From the NCBI RefSeq assembly GCF_000760695.4, contig NZ_JHEG04000001.1:737525-801524 (forward strand): a stretch of DNA of 64,000 bases. The letters run 5' to 3'. A model generated the notes under the pieces. That model was not told where the DNA came from and ran no database searches. It worked only from the letters and a program-made list of their open reading frames with translations. This DNA comes from Tolypothrix bouteillei VB521301. GTDB taxonomy: Bacteria; Cyanobacteriota; Cyanobacteriia; Cyanobacteriales; Nostocaceae. Position 1 is the stretch's first letter, and each line of letters starts with the position of its first letter. The position numbers and the translations under genes are program-made. Below, in pieces: positions 8,308-17,916 of the stretch.

Positions 8308-10536
8308 TTATTTCTCCATAGCCTGTTGGAGGGCAAATCGATTTTGGGTTGTCGTGTAGGGTATATAAGCGCTACCAGAGTTAGACACGCCACTCGCGAC
8401 AACTCCAAGGAGATTCAGGCGACTGAGCATAGCTGTAGCTTGTGCCATTTGGGTGCGGGTCACTTTACCAATGCTAGCTACCATAATTGCTCCACGGCAA
8501 GATGATGCTGTTAGCAGGGCATCTACTAGACCCAGGACTGGTGTTGAGTCCACCAAGACCAAATCGTAGTTTTCCTCAAATGTTGCCATCAACTGCTGCA
8601 TGCGAGGAGAACTCAACAAATTAGCAGGGTCAACTGGGGTAGGTCCGGCAGTTAAAATATCAATGTAAGAAGACCCAGAAGATTGAATGCTAATTTGATT
8701 GGGTATGGAAACATCACTAGCGAGGAGAGTTGAAAGACCCTGTTCGTTGGGAAGGTTCAACTGTTTGTGCAGGGAAGGTTCGCGCAAGTTAGCGTCAATA
8801 AGCAGAACTCGCTTGTGCAAGCGGGCTGCACTCATAGCTAGACCTAGTGCTAGAGCGGATTTACCCTCATCTGGTAAGGCTGCAGTAATCATTAGGGATT
8901 TGAACGAGGAAACAGAATTCAAAAGTTCTATGTTCTTGTAAATCAGATCTAATGATTCCCAACGAGGGGAGGACTGCAACACTTGTATTGTCCAAGGTGC
9001 GGGTTCTTGAGGCTTGCCAAAGGGCAATTTAATCACAGAATCTCTGGCTGCTCTTGCTGGTGGTAGTTTCGGTGTTGTTCCCAACAGTGGTAAGGCAACT
9101 TGCTTCTCTAATTCAGCAGTGGTGTGAACGGAATCATCAGCCGCTTCTCTCAAGAAAGCAGCAATCCCACCCAACATCAGTCCTACGACTCCACCTAAGA
9201 GAAGATTTTGTTGGAGGTTGGGACCCAACTTCACACCCATTTTGGGTTTTTCGATCACTTCCCAGTTGTAGCCGCCCTTATCGAGTTCCTGCTCTAGGAC
9301 TTGTTCTGCTTTTAACAGCTGCTGTAACTTGTCCCGGTTAAGTTGTACTTGAGGTTCTAAACGATTGTACTCAGCCAACACGCGGGGGAAGCGTTTGAGT
9401 TCGGTACGCAGTTGATCTTCTTTCTTTGCTAGAACTTGATCGCGAGCCACAAGAGCCAATAAATCTGTTCTTGTTTTTAACAGTTCTGATGAAAGATTGA
9501 GGTCAATTTGACCTTTTTGTCCTTGCTCTAGAAGACCCTGTACTTGAGGTTTTGCTTCTACACCCAAAGTTCGCCGTTGCTCTTGTTGCAACAACGCCTT
9601 CTGGCTTTGAAGTTGTTCTACAAGTTTTTGTACGCTAGGTGCTTGTTCGGTAAAACGCAGGCGTTCTTGTGCCAGAAGCAGTTCGGATTTCTGGATTTCG
9701 TTCAGCAAACCTTGATAGCGGGTCGATTGACTGAGACGGGCTTCAGCAAGGGCCGTTTCCGGGGTCGTTTGAAGTTGTTGTAGTAAATTTTTGTAACGAG
9801 CATCCGCTTCTTGATACTCGGCACGAGTTTTACCGCGTTCTTGCTGAATTCTGGTCAGTTCATCTTCTGTGGCTTTTGCCTGTGTATCCGGGTTAATTAT
9901 ATTCTCACTTCTACGAAAGCGTTGGAGATTGGTCTCTGCTGTTGTAACGTCACTATTAACTTTTCTAATTTGTTCCCTAATGACTTTTAGACCTCTTCGG
10001 ATACGTTCGTCTTGCTGTTTGATGTTGTAATCCAGATAAACTTGCCGCATCGTCTCCAAGACTTTGTAGGATTTATCTGGTTCGGTACTGATATAGTCTA
10101 TTTGGAAAATTTTAGTTGCGGTGTTATCTTCTTTTCTCTTAACTTGGTCTAAGGCTAAGGCGCTTTTTAAAGCTTCAACAGTTATATCAGGGTACTCTGG
10201 CTTGAGCTTGCTTACCGCTTTTTCCATCAGTTCAGAACTCTTCATCAAGTTCAACTGGGTCGCAGCGTCTATTTCAATGTTGGGATCGGTATACTGACTA
10301 TCTACTGAAGCGTTTGCTTCTTTTTTGCCCTGATAGTTAGGTTCTATGAGAAGCTGCATTGAGCTTCCATAAGTAGTTGGTGTTCTTTTTGTTACTAAGC
10401 CTGCAACGGCAAGAGATGCCACAAACACTGCTAAAAACCAGGGGAATCTGCGTACTAAAACCGCTAACAGTTGTCCGTAACCCGGTTCTGACTCAGTAAC
10501 TGGATTTACATATGGACCTAGACTGCTTTGAACCAC
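8308..10536 (-). CDS. Wzc-like polysaccharide co-polymerase with BY-kinase domain
   Basis: 742 residues. The N-terminal Wzz domain follows a membrane helix (WFLAVFVASLAVAGLV near residue 34), then a long coiled coil (about 150-400), the GNVR-like block PQVQLNRDKLQQLLK and a second helix (LLLGGVVGLMLGGIAAFL). The C-terminal P-loop kinase has Walker A ITAALPDEGKSALALG, Walker A' VLLIDANLR and Walker B LVLVDSTPVLG. Start is GTG, preceded by GAGGG nine bases upstream. The C-terminus has few tyrosines, so autophosphorylation may be weak. Such proteins set chain length and couple polymerisation to export. The GT4 gene lies 37 bp upstream on the same strand. Confidence 0.9.
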   Translation of the reverse strand: MVQSSLGPYVNPVTESEPGYGQLLAVLVRRFPWFLAVFVASLAVAGLVTKRTPTTYGSSMQLLIEPNYQGKKEANASVDSQYTDPNIEIDAATQLNLMKSSELMEKAVSKLKPEYPDITVEALKSALALDQVKRKEDNTATKIFQIDYISTEPDKSYKVLETMRQVYLDYNIKQQDERIRRGLKVIREQIRKVNSDVTTAETNLQRFRRSENIINPDTQAKATEDELTRIQQERGKTRAEYQEADARYKNLLQQLQTTPETALAEARLSQSTRYQGLLNEIQKSELLLAQERLRFTEQAPSVQKLVEQLQSQKALLQQEQRRTLGVEAKPQVQGLLEQGQKGQIDLNLSSELLKTRTDLLALVARDQVLAKKEDQLRTELKRFPRVLAEYNRLEPQVQLNRDKLQQLLKAEQVLEQELDKGGYNWEVIEKPKMGVKLGPNLQQNLLLGGVVGLMLGGIAAFLREAADDSVHTTAELEKQVALPLLGTTPKLPPARAARDSVIKLPFGKPQEPAPWTIQVLQSSPRWESLDLIYKNIELLNSVSSFKSLMITAALPDEGKSALALGLAMSAARLHKRVLLIDANLREPSLHKQLNLPNEQGLSTLLASDVSIPNQISIQSSGSSYIDILTAGPTPVDPANLLSSPRMQQLMATFEENYDLVLVDSTPVLGLVDALLTASSCRGAIMVASIGKVTRTQMAQATAMLSRLNLLGVVASGVSNSGSAYIPYTTTQNRFALQQAMEK

Positions 10537-10573
10537 GTTTATTATCCCTCAGCTAATCAAATCAAATGAATAG

Positions 10574-11662
10574 TTACTTTACTGCACAAGTTTGGTCAAT
10601 AACTTGTTCGACTTTACTAAAGAAAGCCTCTTCTGAAAAATGAGTGACCGCATGATTACGAATGTTCCCGTAATCCCAATAGATATCCCTGGCTTCTAGT
10701 AGTGCAGTTTGCAGCGAATCCGGTGTTTGCCTCTTGAAAAAGACCCCTGTTTTACCAGGTATTTGGGTGTCCAATACACCACCCGCACCAAACGCAATAA
10801 CTGGCGTTCCACTAGCATTTGCTTCTACTGGCACTAATCCATAGTCTTCTAGGGCTGCTACTATAACAGACCTAGCTTTGGAAAACAACTGAGTGCGTTC
10901 TGCATCGGAAACGTGTCCTACGAATTCTATGTTGCCTAATGCTTTAGACTCTAACCTTTCTCTTTCCGGACCGTTTCCTGATATTAGCAACCGCCACCCC
11001 AGCCAGTTGAAAGCTTCGACTATTATATCAAGTCGTTTGTAACTAATCATGCGAGCTGAGGCAAGATAGAAGTCTTCTTTGGTATCTGAAAAAACAAATC
11101 TTGATGTATCAATGGGATAATTGATGACGATTGCTTTTTTACCGTAGATTTCTTTGATGCGCCGCGCCACAACACTGGAGTTAGCAATATACAGGTCTGG
11201 CTCCTGTGCGTAGCTTAAGTCTACTTTTCTCATCATCCCAAAAACTTGTTCGATGAGGGGGGCAAAATATCGATAGTCTCCGTACTCCCGTAAATAAGTT
11301 TCTGTATCCCATAAAAAACGGGTTACATTATGACAGAAGCAAATATGACGTGCTGTTGGTTTTTTCCGCACTGCTTTCGCAAAACTAGTACTGCTACTGA
11401 TAATTAGATCGTAATCTTGTAAGTCTAATGCGCGAAAGGCAGGAAAGTAAAAGGGTGCCATCAATCTAAAATACTTCGTAGCACCTGGTATACTTTGTAA
11501 GAAGGTTGTATTAACAGCACGTTCTCCTAAGTCTATAGTCTCCTCGGGATCGTACAGGGAAGTATAAACATCAGCATCAGGGTAGCGCTTGCACAGCAAT
11601 TCAAAAACGCGCTCCGCCCCTCCTTTTTGAGTTAAGTAATCATGAACTAGGGCAATTTTCAT
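10574..11662 (-). CDS. Glycosyltransferase family 4
   Basis: 362 residues with both Rossmann halves. The N-terminus KIALVHDYLTQKGGAERVFE is the family's acceptor-side glycine-rich loop. The C-terminal half has ISYKRLDIIVEAF and the EX7E-type block EDYGLVPVEANASGTPVIAF, which binds the nucleotide-sugar phosphate and ribose. KKAIVINYPIDTSRF is the typical inter-domain link. It is 37 bp upstream of the Wzc-like gene and probably co-transcribed. Very similar GT4 proteins occur in cyanobacterial exopolysaccharide clusters. Sugar specificity (often mannosyl) cannot be decided here. Confidence 0.9.
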   Translation of the reverse strand: MKIALVHDYLTQKGGAERVFELLCKRYPDADVYTSLYDPEETIDLGERAVNTTFLQSIPGATKYFRLMAPFYFPAFRALDLQDYDLIISSSTSFAKAVRKKPTARHICFCHNVTRFLWDTETYLREYGDYRYFAPLIEQVFGMMRKVDLSYAQEPDLYIANSSVVARRIKEIYGKKAIVINYPIDTSRFVFSDTKEDFYLASARMISYKRLDIIVEAFNWLGWRLLISGNGPERERLESKALGNIEFVGHVSDAERTQLFSKARSVIVAALEDYGLVPVEANASGTPVIAFGAGGVLDTQIPGKTGVFFKRQTPDSLQTALLEARDIYWDYGNIRNHAVTHFSEEAFFSKVEQVIDQTCAVK

Positions 11663-12056
11663 ACTAAACCTGGTGGATTTACTCTATACCAATTCTTATA
11701 GAAATTAGGGCTTGGGGGTTATAAGGTCAGTAATCACCGGAGGAAAGTTTATGACGATTGTCTTTAACGCCGCACCTTCGTTTTAGCAGTTTATAGACTG
11801 TTTGGCAATCTACTTTCGCCTCCTATTGATTTTTAAGATACTAAAAATTTGTTTTTCTATTATTAATTTTTAACAAATATTTTGTCATGGAAATTAAGTA
11901 AACGAAGTTTATACACTTTTTGGTAAACGCGGAACTTGGGGATTGGGAGAAGTAGGGACTCTGGTGGAGATAAGGAGCAATGGGGATTAGCCATTGGAGA
12001 TTAAACGCACGCCATTTTACCTTATCTCCTTTGTTCCGAGTCCGAGTCCCTAATCC
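11663..12056. other. 394-bp spacer with degenerate repeats
   Basis: No gene seen. The part nearest the SAF-dehydrogenase stop (about 11940-12056) is built from degenerate repeat words (GGGATTGGGAG, GGGGATTAGCC, inverse AGTCCCTAATCCC), the kind of low-complexity filler common between genes of filamentous cyanobacteria. The half near 11690-11900 is AT-rich and may contain the promoter of the GT4/Wzc unit. Confidence 0.4.
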
Positions 12057-13361
12057 CTACACTGCTGCTAGGGTCTTGAAGAAATAAGCATTTTGTTCGG
12101 CACGCAGCTTATCGCACAATCTACCTGAAGGTAGTTCGACATCGTCATATGTCAGAACTTGGTCTTTGGAAACATCTCGCTTGAGACGACATCCTTCTGC
12201 CAAACCAATTGGTAGGAGGTTTTGTTCTTGAACAATGTTGGAATTTTCACATTGACCGTAAGTCATGTAATAACCAATACCATCCAAAGTTTCCCCAGCT
12301 TTCAGGTCAATTTTGGCAGTCGTCACAACGTCTACTAAAGGAGCACCGAGAGGGCTTAAGACGTAGTCTTGGAAAAGAACAACACGAGCCACTGACAGTG
12401 GTACTTCAAAGTGACAGAGGTGATATGGGGTGTAGAAGCTGTAAAGCGGACCTTCGCCTAACTTATAGAGATTGAGGTAGTGACGTTGCTTCGGGTCGTC
12501 ATGGGTTCCAAATACAAAAACTCCAGGACCTGGTTTTGCACCAACAACGTAATCTACAATGCCGCCCAATTCTTTCAGTTGTTCGACATCGTACATTCCA
12601 GTCATTTCATCTACATGACTTTGAAAGTCATATCCAAACATACCGCGCTTGGCGACTTTCATCCCTGTAGCGTTGGCAACGATCGCTTGTTCAAAAGAGA
12701 TTTTTGTCCCATCTGCAAAGCTGGTTACCATGTGAGCTTTTTGACCCCAACGTTCGGCAAATGCTTTTTGAGTCGTAGGATTGCGATATGGGTCTTGTAG
12801 GCCTTTGATATTACCACATAATAGTGGAGTCAAACCAATACTTTTTACAAAACGATATAAATTCATTTGTACCCCAGGCTGGTCACCGTCACAAGCGGTG
12901 AGGATGACGCCTGCTTTGTCTGCATAAACTTTGAGGATGGAACCAATAGTGCCATCCAATTCAGCGTTCATCATAATGACGTGCTTGTGATGGGCTATTG
13001 CTTCCATAACAACATGAGCGCCAAATTCCACCGCACCCGTCACTTCAATTAACGCATCAATCCCCTCAGCACGGCACAGCAACATCGCATCATCTGTCAC
13101 TGCGTACCCATCGTTTGCGATCGCACTTTCCAATTCGCCAACAGAGGAAACAACTTGATAATTCTCAACTCCGGCTTCTGAATATGCACGTTGAGCAGCA
13201 TCAACATTGCGGTTGGCAATAGCAACCAGTTTCATGCCGGGTACGGAATTTGTGATTTGATTGGCAATTCCCCGACCCATGAAACCTGCTCCAATCATGC
13301 CGACCTTGATAGGGTTATGAGCTTCTGCACGGGCTTGTAAGGCGCGATCTACAATAATCAT
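12057..13361 (-). CDS. NAD(P)-dependent oxidoreductase with SAF domain
   Basis: 434 residues. The Rossmann fingerprint VGMIGAGFMGRGIANQI is at about residues 20-36. The middle part resembles homoserine dehydrogenase-like catalytic domains (LIEVTGAVEFGAHVVMEAI, ACDGDQPGVQMNLYRF). The C-terminal 80 residues (DLKAGETLDGIGYYM ... LPIGLAEGCRLKRDVSKDQV) form a SAF domain as in sialic acid synthase and antifreeze-like proteins. The family is common in polysaccharide clusters beside glucose-1-phosphate cytidylyltransferase, where it probably makes a branched or deoxy sugar. Start has GGAAC in front. The precise substrate is unknown. Confidence 0.85.
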   Translation of the reverse strand: MIIVDRALQARAEAHNPIKVGMIGAGFMGRGIANQITNSVPGMKLVAIANRNVDAAQRAYSEAGVENYQVVSSVGELESAIANDGYAVTDDAMLLCRAEGIDALIEVTGAVEFGAHVVMEAIAHHKHVIMMNAELDGTIGSILKVYADKAGVILTACDGDQPGVQMNLYRFVKSIGLTPLLCGNIKGLQDPYRNPTTQKAFAERWGQKAHMVTSFADGTKISFEQAIVANATGMKVAKRGMFGYDFQSHVDEMTGMYDVEQLKELGGIVDYVVGAKPGPGVFVFGTHDDPKQRHYLNLYKLGEGPLYSFYTPYHLCHFEVPLSVARVVLFQDYVLSPLGAPLVDVVTTAKIDLKAGETLDGIGYYMTYGQCENSNIVQEQNLLPIGLAEGCRLKRDVSKDQVLTYDDVELPSGRLCDKLRAEQNAYFFKTLAAV

Positions 13362-13377
13362 CGATTTCAGTTCCCAG

Positions 13378-13420
13378 TAGTTGTTAGTTGATAGTTGTTA
13401 GTTGTTAGTTGTTAGTTGCA
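13378..13420. repeat. Heptameric short tandem repeat (TTGTTAG)
   Basis: About six near-perfect copies of the heptamer TTGTTAG/TTGATAG in a row between the SAF dehydrogenase and rfbC. Such STRR sequences are known from heterocystous cyanobacteria. Confidence 0.75.
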
Positions 13421-13438
13421 GTACTAGCTATTAGCCAT

Positions 13439-14005
13439 TCATGAAACACTTCCGCCAACGGTCATCATAGACATCAAAGGCCAATTCTTATCCTTCTCAG
13501 AAATAACAGTTACTTCCACAGGCCATTGAATATTGAAAAATGGATCGTCGTAGCGCAAACCACGCTCGTAGCCCGGAGTGTAAAACTCACCCACTTGATA
13601 AACAACCTCAGCCCCATCTGTCAGTGCTTGATACCCATGGGCAAACATTTCTGGCACGTATAAGGCGCGGCGATTTTCGGCGGTAAGTTCCACACCAATA
13701 TGTTGAAGGTAAGTTGGAGATTCAGGACGCATATCTATAATTACGTCATAGATAGCCCCACTTATGCAGCGAATCAATTTTGTTTCTGCTGCGGGAGGAA
13801 GTTGATAGTGCATCCCCCGCAATGTCCCTTTTTTGTAATTAAAGGATAAGTTGCATTGGGCAACTGTGGGCTTTAAGCCGTGTGCTTCAAATTCTTGAGC
13901 GCAGAAAGTCCGCGCAAAAAAGCCTCTGGAATCCGGCTTTTGGTCTAAATCGATAATGTATGCACCTTGGAGTTCGGTTTTCGTAAAAATCATGGGTATC
14001 CTCAC
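13439..14005 (-). CDS. rfbC: dTDP-4-dehydrorhamnose 3,5-epimerase family protein
   Basis: 188 residues, the usual RmlC length. ARTFCAQEFEAHGL, CNLSFNYKKGTLRGMHYQLPP (catalytic histidine in RGMHYQ) and YVPEMFAHGYQALTDGAEVVYQV are the cupin core motifs. It would epimerise C3/C5 of a 4-keto sugar nucleotide. No RmlA/RmlB stands beside it; instead it neighbours a CDP-glucose-forming RfbF, so the substrate may be a CDP-linked or modified keto-sugar rather than dTDP-rhamnose precursor. The spacing to the SAF dehydrogenase is 78 bp including a tandem repeat. Family call strong, substrate inferred. Confidence 0.88.
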   Translation of the reverse strand: MRIPMIFTKTELQGAYIIDLDQKPDSRGFFARTFCAQEFEAHGLKPTVAQCNLSFNYKKGTLRGMHYQLPPAAETKLIRCISGAIYDVIIDMRPESPTYLQHIGVELTAENRRALYVPEMFAHGYQALTDGAEVVYQVGEFYTPGYERGLRYDDPFFNIQWPVEVTVISEKDKNWPLMSMMTVGGSVS

Positions 14006-14257
14006 TTTGTACTGTAACTACACAGGTAGATTAGACAATTTCTGAAACCAATTTGCTAAGTGAAAACTTTTACTATATATTTGATGATGTAGTTTTCGCT
14101 TAAAATCTTAAGTGTATCTACTAGAGCAGGCACAACGAACTGCAATGGTAACTCACCTACTAGAGCAATGAAGGGTACGAGCGTTTAAATTTAAGAAGTC
14201 CAAATCTCATGGGTTGATTTGGAACTTCTGATAGCGAGTGGGTTTGCTTACCCCTGT

Positions 14258-15286
14258 CTACTTCTTAACCCAGAAGAAATCTTTATCAATTTGCTGGGTA
14301 CGAATGAGATACTCGAGCTGCTTTAAGCGAGTGAATCCTCGAGATGTGAAAGTCTCTTCACTCATATCAATTTGAGAGAACACTTCATACAACTGCTGTG
14401 CGCCACGCTTGGCATCCCAATCGCATTTAAAGCCTGGTAATACAGTGTTGATTTTCTCAAAAGAGACTCGGTAACTGCGGTTGTCTGCACCTTGAGTCCC
14501 AAAACTGAGTTGGCATCCGGGGAAAATTCCAGCAACAATTTCAGCAATTTCTTTAACGCGATAGTTGTTAGCAGTGTCTCCTACGTTAAAGATTTGATTG
14601 TGTACGATATCACGGGGTGCTTCTAGGGCGCAAACAATAGCTTTGCAAATATCTAGGGCATGGACGAGTGGACGCCAAGGGGTACCATCACTGGTCATCT
14701 TGATTTCTTTGGTAGTCCAAGCCAAACCGGATAAATTGTTCAAAACGATATCGAAGCGCATTCTGGGGGATGCACCAAAAGCCGTGGCATTTCGCATAAA
14801 GGTAGGAGAGAAATCATCGTCAGCTAAAGGTCGCACGTCCCTTTCTACTAAAGTCTTGCACTCTGCATAAGCTGTTTGAGGATTTACGGGTGATTCTTCT
14901 GTCACATCACCTTCAGTCGCTACGCCATAGACGCTACAGGAAGACATATAGACGAAGCGACGGACACCTGCTTCTTTTGCCAGTTTGGCAAGACGAACGG
15001 AACCTTTATGATTAATTTCATAAGTAATGTGCGGTGCTAATTGTCCGGTGGGATCGTTGGATAATTCTGCCATATGAACGATCGCATCCACACCTTGTAG
15101 ATCTTCAATAGAGATATCGCGAATATCTTTATTGAGGGTCTTGGCTGTCACTTGAGTACCGTTGTACAACCAACCTACTTTATAAAAGCCAGTGTCCACA
15201 CCAATAACTTCATGTCCTTTTTCCAGAAGTAGAGGTGGTAATAAGCAACCAAGATAACCTTCGGTACCGGTGACTAAAACTTTCAT
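14258..15286 (-). CDS. NAD-dependent epimerase/dehydratase (extended SDR)
   Basis: 342 residues. Nucleotide-binding VTGTEGYLGCLLPPLLLEKG at residues 4-24, acidic end of strand 2 in IGVDTGFY, SSCSVYG with the serine of the triad, and AYAECK (YxxxK catalytic pair) near residue 137. It belongs to the GDP/dTDP/CDP-sugar epimerase/dehydratase family. Together with RfbF, RfbC and the SAF dehydrogenase it should convert the activated hexose into the special sugar of the envelope polysaccharide. The 250-bp gap to rfbC and the 240-bp gap to the oxidase hold no gene. Confidence 0.88.
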   Translation of the reverse strand: MKVLVTGTEGYLGCLLPPLLLEKGHEVIGVDTGFYKVGWLYNGTQVTAKTLNKDIRDISIEDLQGVDAIVHMAELSNDPTGQLAPHITYEINHKGSVRLAKLAKEAGVRRFVYMSSCSVYGVATEGDVTEESPVNPQTAYAECKTLVERDVRPLADDDFSPTFMRNATAFGASPRMRFDIVLNNLSGLAWTTKEIKMTSDGTPWRPLVHALDICKAIVCALEAPRDIVHNQIFNVGDTANNYRVKEIAEIVAGIFPGCQLSFGTQGADNRSYRVSFEKINTVLPGFKCDWDAKRGAQQLYEVFSQIDMSEETFTSRGFTRLKQLEYLIRTQQIDKDFFWVKK

Positions 15287-15527
15287 TGTTGTAAATTCCT
15301 ATGAGTTGATGTGTTCGTAATAACTTGTGCTTTACTGACTACTGCTTATTTCTGCACTGTATGTACGCAGAGTAACACATTATTTTTAAAGTTTTGCAGT
15401 AGCGAGTGATGTTGCTTTCATAAACTTTTTCTAGGGCTGTTCGTACATACACGTTGATTTGCCCCCTAACAAAATTGCCCGTGCTTGCTCGTCTTCGTAC
15501 TTCTTAAAAAAGCACAGGCAAATTTTC

Positions 15528-16754
15528 TTAATTTACCGAACTGACTGTTGGTTGCAAATGGGATTGTTCGGGAATTTGTGCAACAATCGCTTTGCCTATT
15601 TCAATAGAAGATGTTGCCGCTGGGGAAGGCGCATTGCAAACATGGACTGAGTTTTCACCTTGAACGATCAAAAAGTCATCTACTAGCTTTCCGTCGTTCA
15701 TTAGTGCTTGAGCGCGAACTCCTGCATGAGTTGGTACTAAATCCTCAGATTTGACTTCGGGAATCAGTTTTTGCAAACTTTTTGTGAACACTGCTTTGCT
15801 AAAGGAACGAATGATTTCCTTCATCCCTTCATCTGCATACTTGGCAGCAAGTTTCCAGAAAGCAGGATAAGTCATGACCTCGGTAAAGTCTCGCAGGTCG
15901 AAGTCAGTTTTGTGATATCCTTCGCGTTTGAGGCTGAGAACTGCATTGGGTCCTGCATGGACGGTACCATCAATCATGCGGGTAAAATGCACTCCCAAGA
16001 AAGGAAAATCTGGATTGGGAACTGGGTATATCAGACCTTTGACTAAAGAACGTTTTTCTGGTGTGAGTTCGTAATACTCTCCCCGGAAAGGTACGATTTT
16101 TGCTTGTGGATCGACTTGGCCCATCTTAGCAACGCGATCGCTGTGTAACCCAGCACAATTTATAACAAAGCGAGTTGCAAAGCTACCCGTATTAGTTTCC
16201 AATACTTGATGGTTACCACTTTTAACGATACGTTCTACCTTTGTATTGAGACGCAGGTCTCCTCCTTGCTGTCTGATAATTTCAGCGTATTTGAGACATA
16301 CCTGCTTGTAACTGACAATGCCAGTGGAAGAAACAAATATTCCCCCAACACTTGCGACGTGAGGTTCGTATTCTTTAACTTCTTCAGCAGTGATTCTTTT
16401 GACATCTATACCGTTTTCCAAACCTCTTTGGTAAAGATTTTCCAAACGAGGTAGTTCTTCTTTATCTGTTGCTACGATGACCTTACCGCAAATTTCGTAA
16501 TCAATTCCGTGTTCTTGGCAAAATTCCACCATCGTGCGGCAACCATCACGGCAAAACTTAGCTTTAAAGCTACCTGGTTTGTAATAAATCCCAGAGTGAA
16601 TAACACCGCTATTATTGCCTGTTTGGTGAAATGCCCATTGGCTTTCTTTCTCTAAAACAAGAATACGTGCGTTAGGGTATCGTTTGCCCAAAGCCATCCC
16701 GGTGGAAAGACCAACAATTCCCCCACCTATAATTGCAAAATCATACATATACAA
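15528..16754 (-). CDS. lhgO: L-2-hydroxyglutarate oxidase-like FAD enzyme
   Basis: 408 residues, DAO-fold. DFAIIGGGIVGLSTGMALG is the FAD-binding GxGxxG, followed by acidic LVLEKE. HQTGNNSGVIHSGIYYKPGS is the signature of the LhgO/L2HGDH family, and THAGVRAQALMNDGKLVDDF is the C-terminal FAD-contact motif. In E. coli LhgO oxidises L-2-hydroxyglutarate to 2-oxoglutarate. Here it sits inside a sugar-nucleotide cluster between rfbF and an epimerase, so a role in oxidising a hydroxy-acid side product or a sugar derivative is possible. Family firm, substrate in this setting uncertain. Confidence 0.85.
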   Translation of the reverse strand: MYMYDFAIIGGGIVGLSTGMALGKRYPNARILVLEKESQWAFHQTGNNSGVIHSGIYYKPGSFKAKFCRDGCRTMVEFCQEHGIDYEICGKVIVATDKEELPRLENLYQRGLENGIDVKRITAEEVKEYEPHVASVGGIFVSSTGIVSYKQVCLKYAEIIRQQGGDLRLNTKVERIVKSGNHQVLETNTGSFATRFVINCAGLHSDRVAKMGQVDPQAKIVPFRGEYYELTPEKRSLVKGLIYPVPNPDFPFLGVHFTRMIDGTVHAGPNAVLSLKREGYHKTDFDLRDFTEVMTYPAFWKLAAKYADEGMKEIIRSFSKAVFTKSLQKLIPEVKSEDLVPTHAGVRAQALMNDGKLVDDFLIVQGENSVHVCNAPSPAATSSIEIGKAIVAQIPEQSHLQPTVSSVN

Positions 16755-16770
16755 CTGCCACAGAAACTAG

Positions 16771-16804
16771 ATGAATTATGAATTATGAATTATGAATTAT
16801 GAAT
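16771..16804. repeat. Heptameric short tandem repeat (TGAATTA)
   Basis: Four to five exact copies of the heptamer TGAATTA between the LhgO-like gene and rfbF. It differs in unit from the repeat at 13378. Confidence 0.75.
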
Positions 16805-16839
16805 TCTTACTTTCCGAGTCTTCATAATTCATGCTTTTC

Positions 16840-17613
16840 TTACCAAACTTTCCAAGGAGCCTTGTTTTTCTGCCACAAATCCTCAAGATAATTTTTATCT
16901 CTTAAGGTATCCATTGGTTGCCAGAAACCATGATGTTTGTAAGCAGAAAGCTGTTCCATCTCTGCTAATTTTTCTAGCGGCACTTGTTCCCAAACAGTAG
17001 AATCATCGGCAATTAAATTAATGACTTCGGGTTCAAGCACAAAAAAGCCACCATTAATCCAAGCTCCATCACCTTCAGGCTTTTCTCGGAAACTGGTAAT
17101 TTTGGTTTGTTCGTGTCCCAAAACAATAGCACCGAAACGTCCTGGTGGTTGGACTGCTGTCATTGTGGCTAAAGTCTTTTGCTCTCTATGAAAATTCAGA
17201 GCTTCTGTAATGTTGACATCACTTACACCATCACCATAAGTGAAGCAAAAAGTTTCACTGCCAAGATGTTCTCTCACCCGTTTTAAACGTCCACCTGTCA
17301 TGGTGTTGTCACCCGTGTCTACTAGGGTAACTCGCCAGGGTTCTGCGTTCCCAGCATGCACGTTCATCTGGTTAAAGCGCATATCAAAGGTTACGTCTGA
17401 CATATATAAGAAGTAGTTGGCAAAATACTCCTTAATGACATACCCTTTATAACCACAACAAATGATAAAATCATTGATACCGTGAGCGGAGTAAGTCTTC
17501 ATGATGTGCCATAAAATGGGCTTACCACCAATTTCCACCATTGGCTTTGGTCTGACGCTTGTTTCTTCACTCAGACGCGTACCAAGTCCTCCAGCCAAAA
17601 TTACTGCTTTCAT
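16840..17613 (-). CDS. rfbF: Glucose-1-phosphate cytidylyltransferase
   Basis: 257 residues, full length for Rfb[21 protein letters not shown] is the nucleotidyltransferase signature with the pyrophosphorylase arginine, followed by [15 protein letters not shown] and [10 protein letters not shown] (metal-binding DG...D). [11 protein letters not shown] and [17 protein letters not shown] are typical of the CTP-specific branch. It makes CDP-glucose from CTP and glucose-1-phosphate. It is the first gene of the visible minus-strand sugar block and, by comparison with the known HEP island, supplies the activated hexose for the downstream modifying enzymes. Confidence 0.93.
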   Translation of the reverse strand: MKAVILAGGLGTRLSEETSVRPKPMVEIGGKPILWHIMKTYSAHGINDFIICCGYKGYVIKEYFANYFLYMSDVTFDMRFNQMNVHAGNAEPWRVTLVDTGDNTMTGGRLKRVREHLGSETFCFTYGDGVSDVNITEALNFHREQKTLATMTAVQPPGRFGAIVLGHEQTKITSFREKPEGDGAWINGGFFVLEPEVINLIADDSTVWEQVPLEKLAEMEQLSAYKHHGFWQPMDTLRDKNYLEDLWQKNKAPWKVW

Positions 17614-17862
17614 GGAGTTATCTCTTTAGTTTCAGGTAGATGATTTTTTTAAGTTATTGAACGTAATAGAGAAAAGGCTTTTTCCGAATTCTCAGTATAT
17701 AATCTAACTGTAATTTTACTCAAAAGTGTAAAGGCAAGATAAATAAACCCATTTTTCGTGTAAAAAAACGAAAAAGTTTTTTTCACCACCTGAAATAAAA
17801 ATAAAGGGTAGATGGATAAAGGATAAAAAATTCATCTCGCATTTTTCATCCAAAAACAAACA
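17614..17862. promoter_or_regulatory. Spacer upstream of rfbF
   Basis: No gene. The part near 17640-17760 is AT-rich and is the likely promoter zone of the island's sugar block. The 17800-17860 part has degenerate words (GATGGATAAAGGATAAAA) of the STRR type. Confidence 0.35.
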
Positions 17863-17890
17863 CAAACCTCTAAATTTCTTTAGAGGTTTG
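17863..17890 (-). terminator. Intrinsic terminator of the kinase/phosphatase/vWA operon
   Basis: CAAACCTCTAAA (17863-17874) pairs perfectly with TTTAGAGGTTTG (17879-17890) across TTTC. On the minus strand it is followed by TGTTTGTTTTTGG, 27 bp after the kinase-TPR stop. Confidence 0.75.
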
Positions 17891-17916
17891 CTTTATCCTT
17901 CATCTTTTATCTTGGC

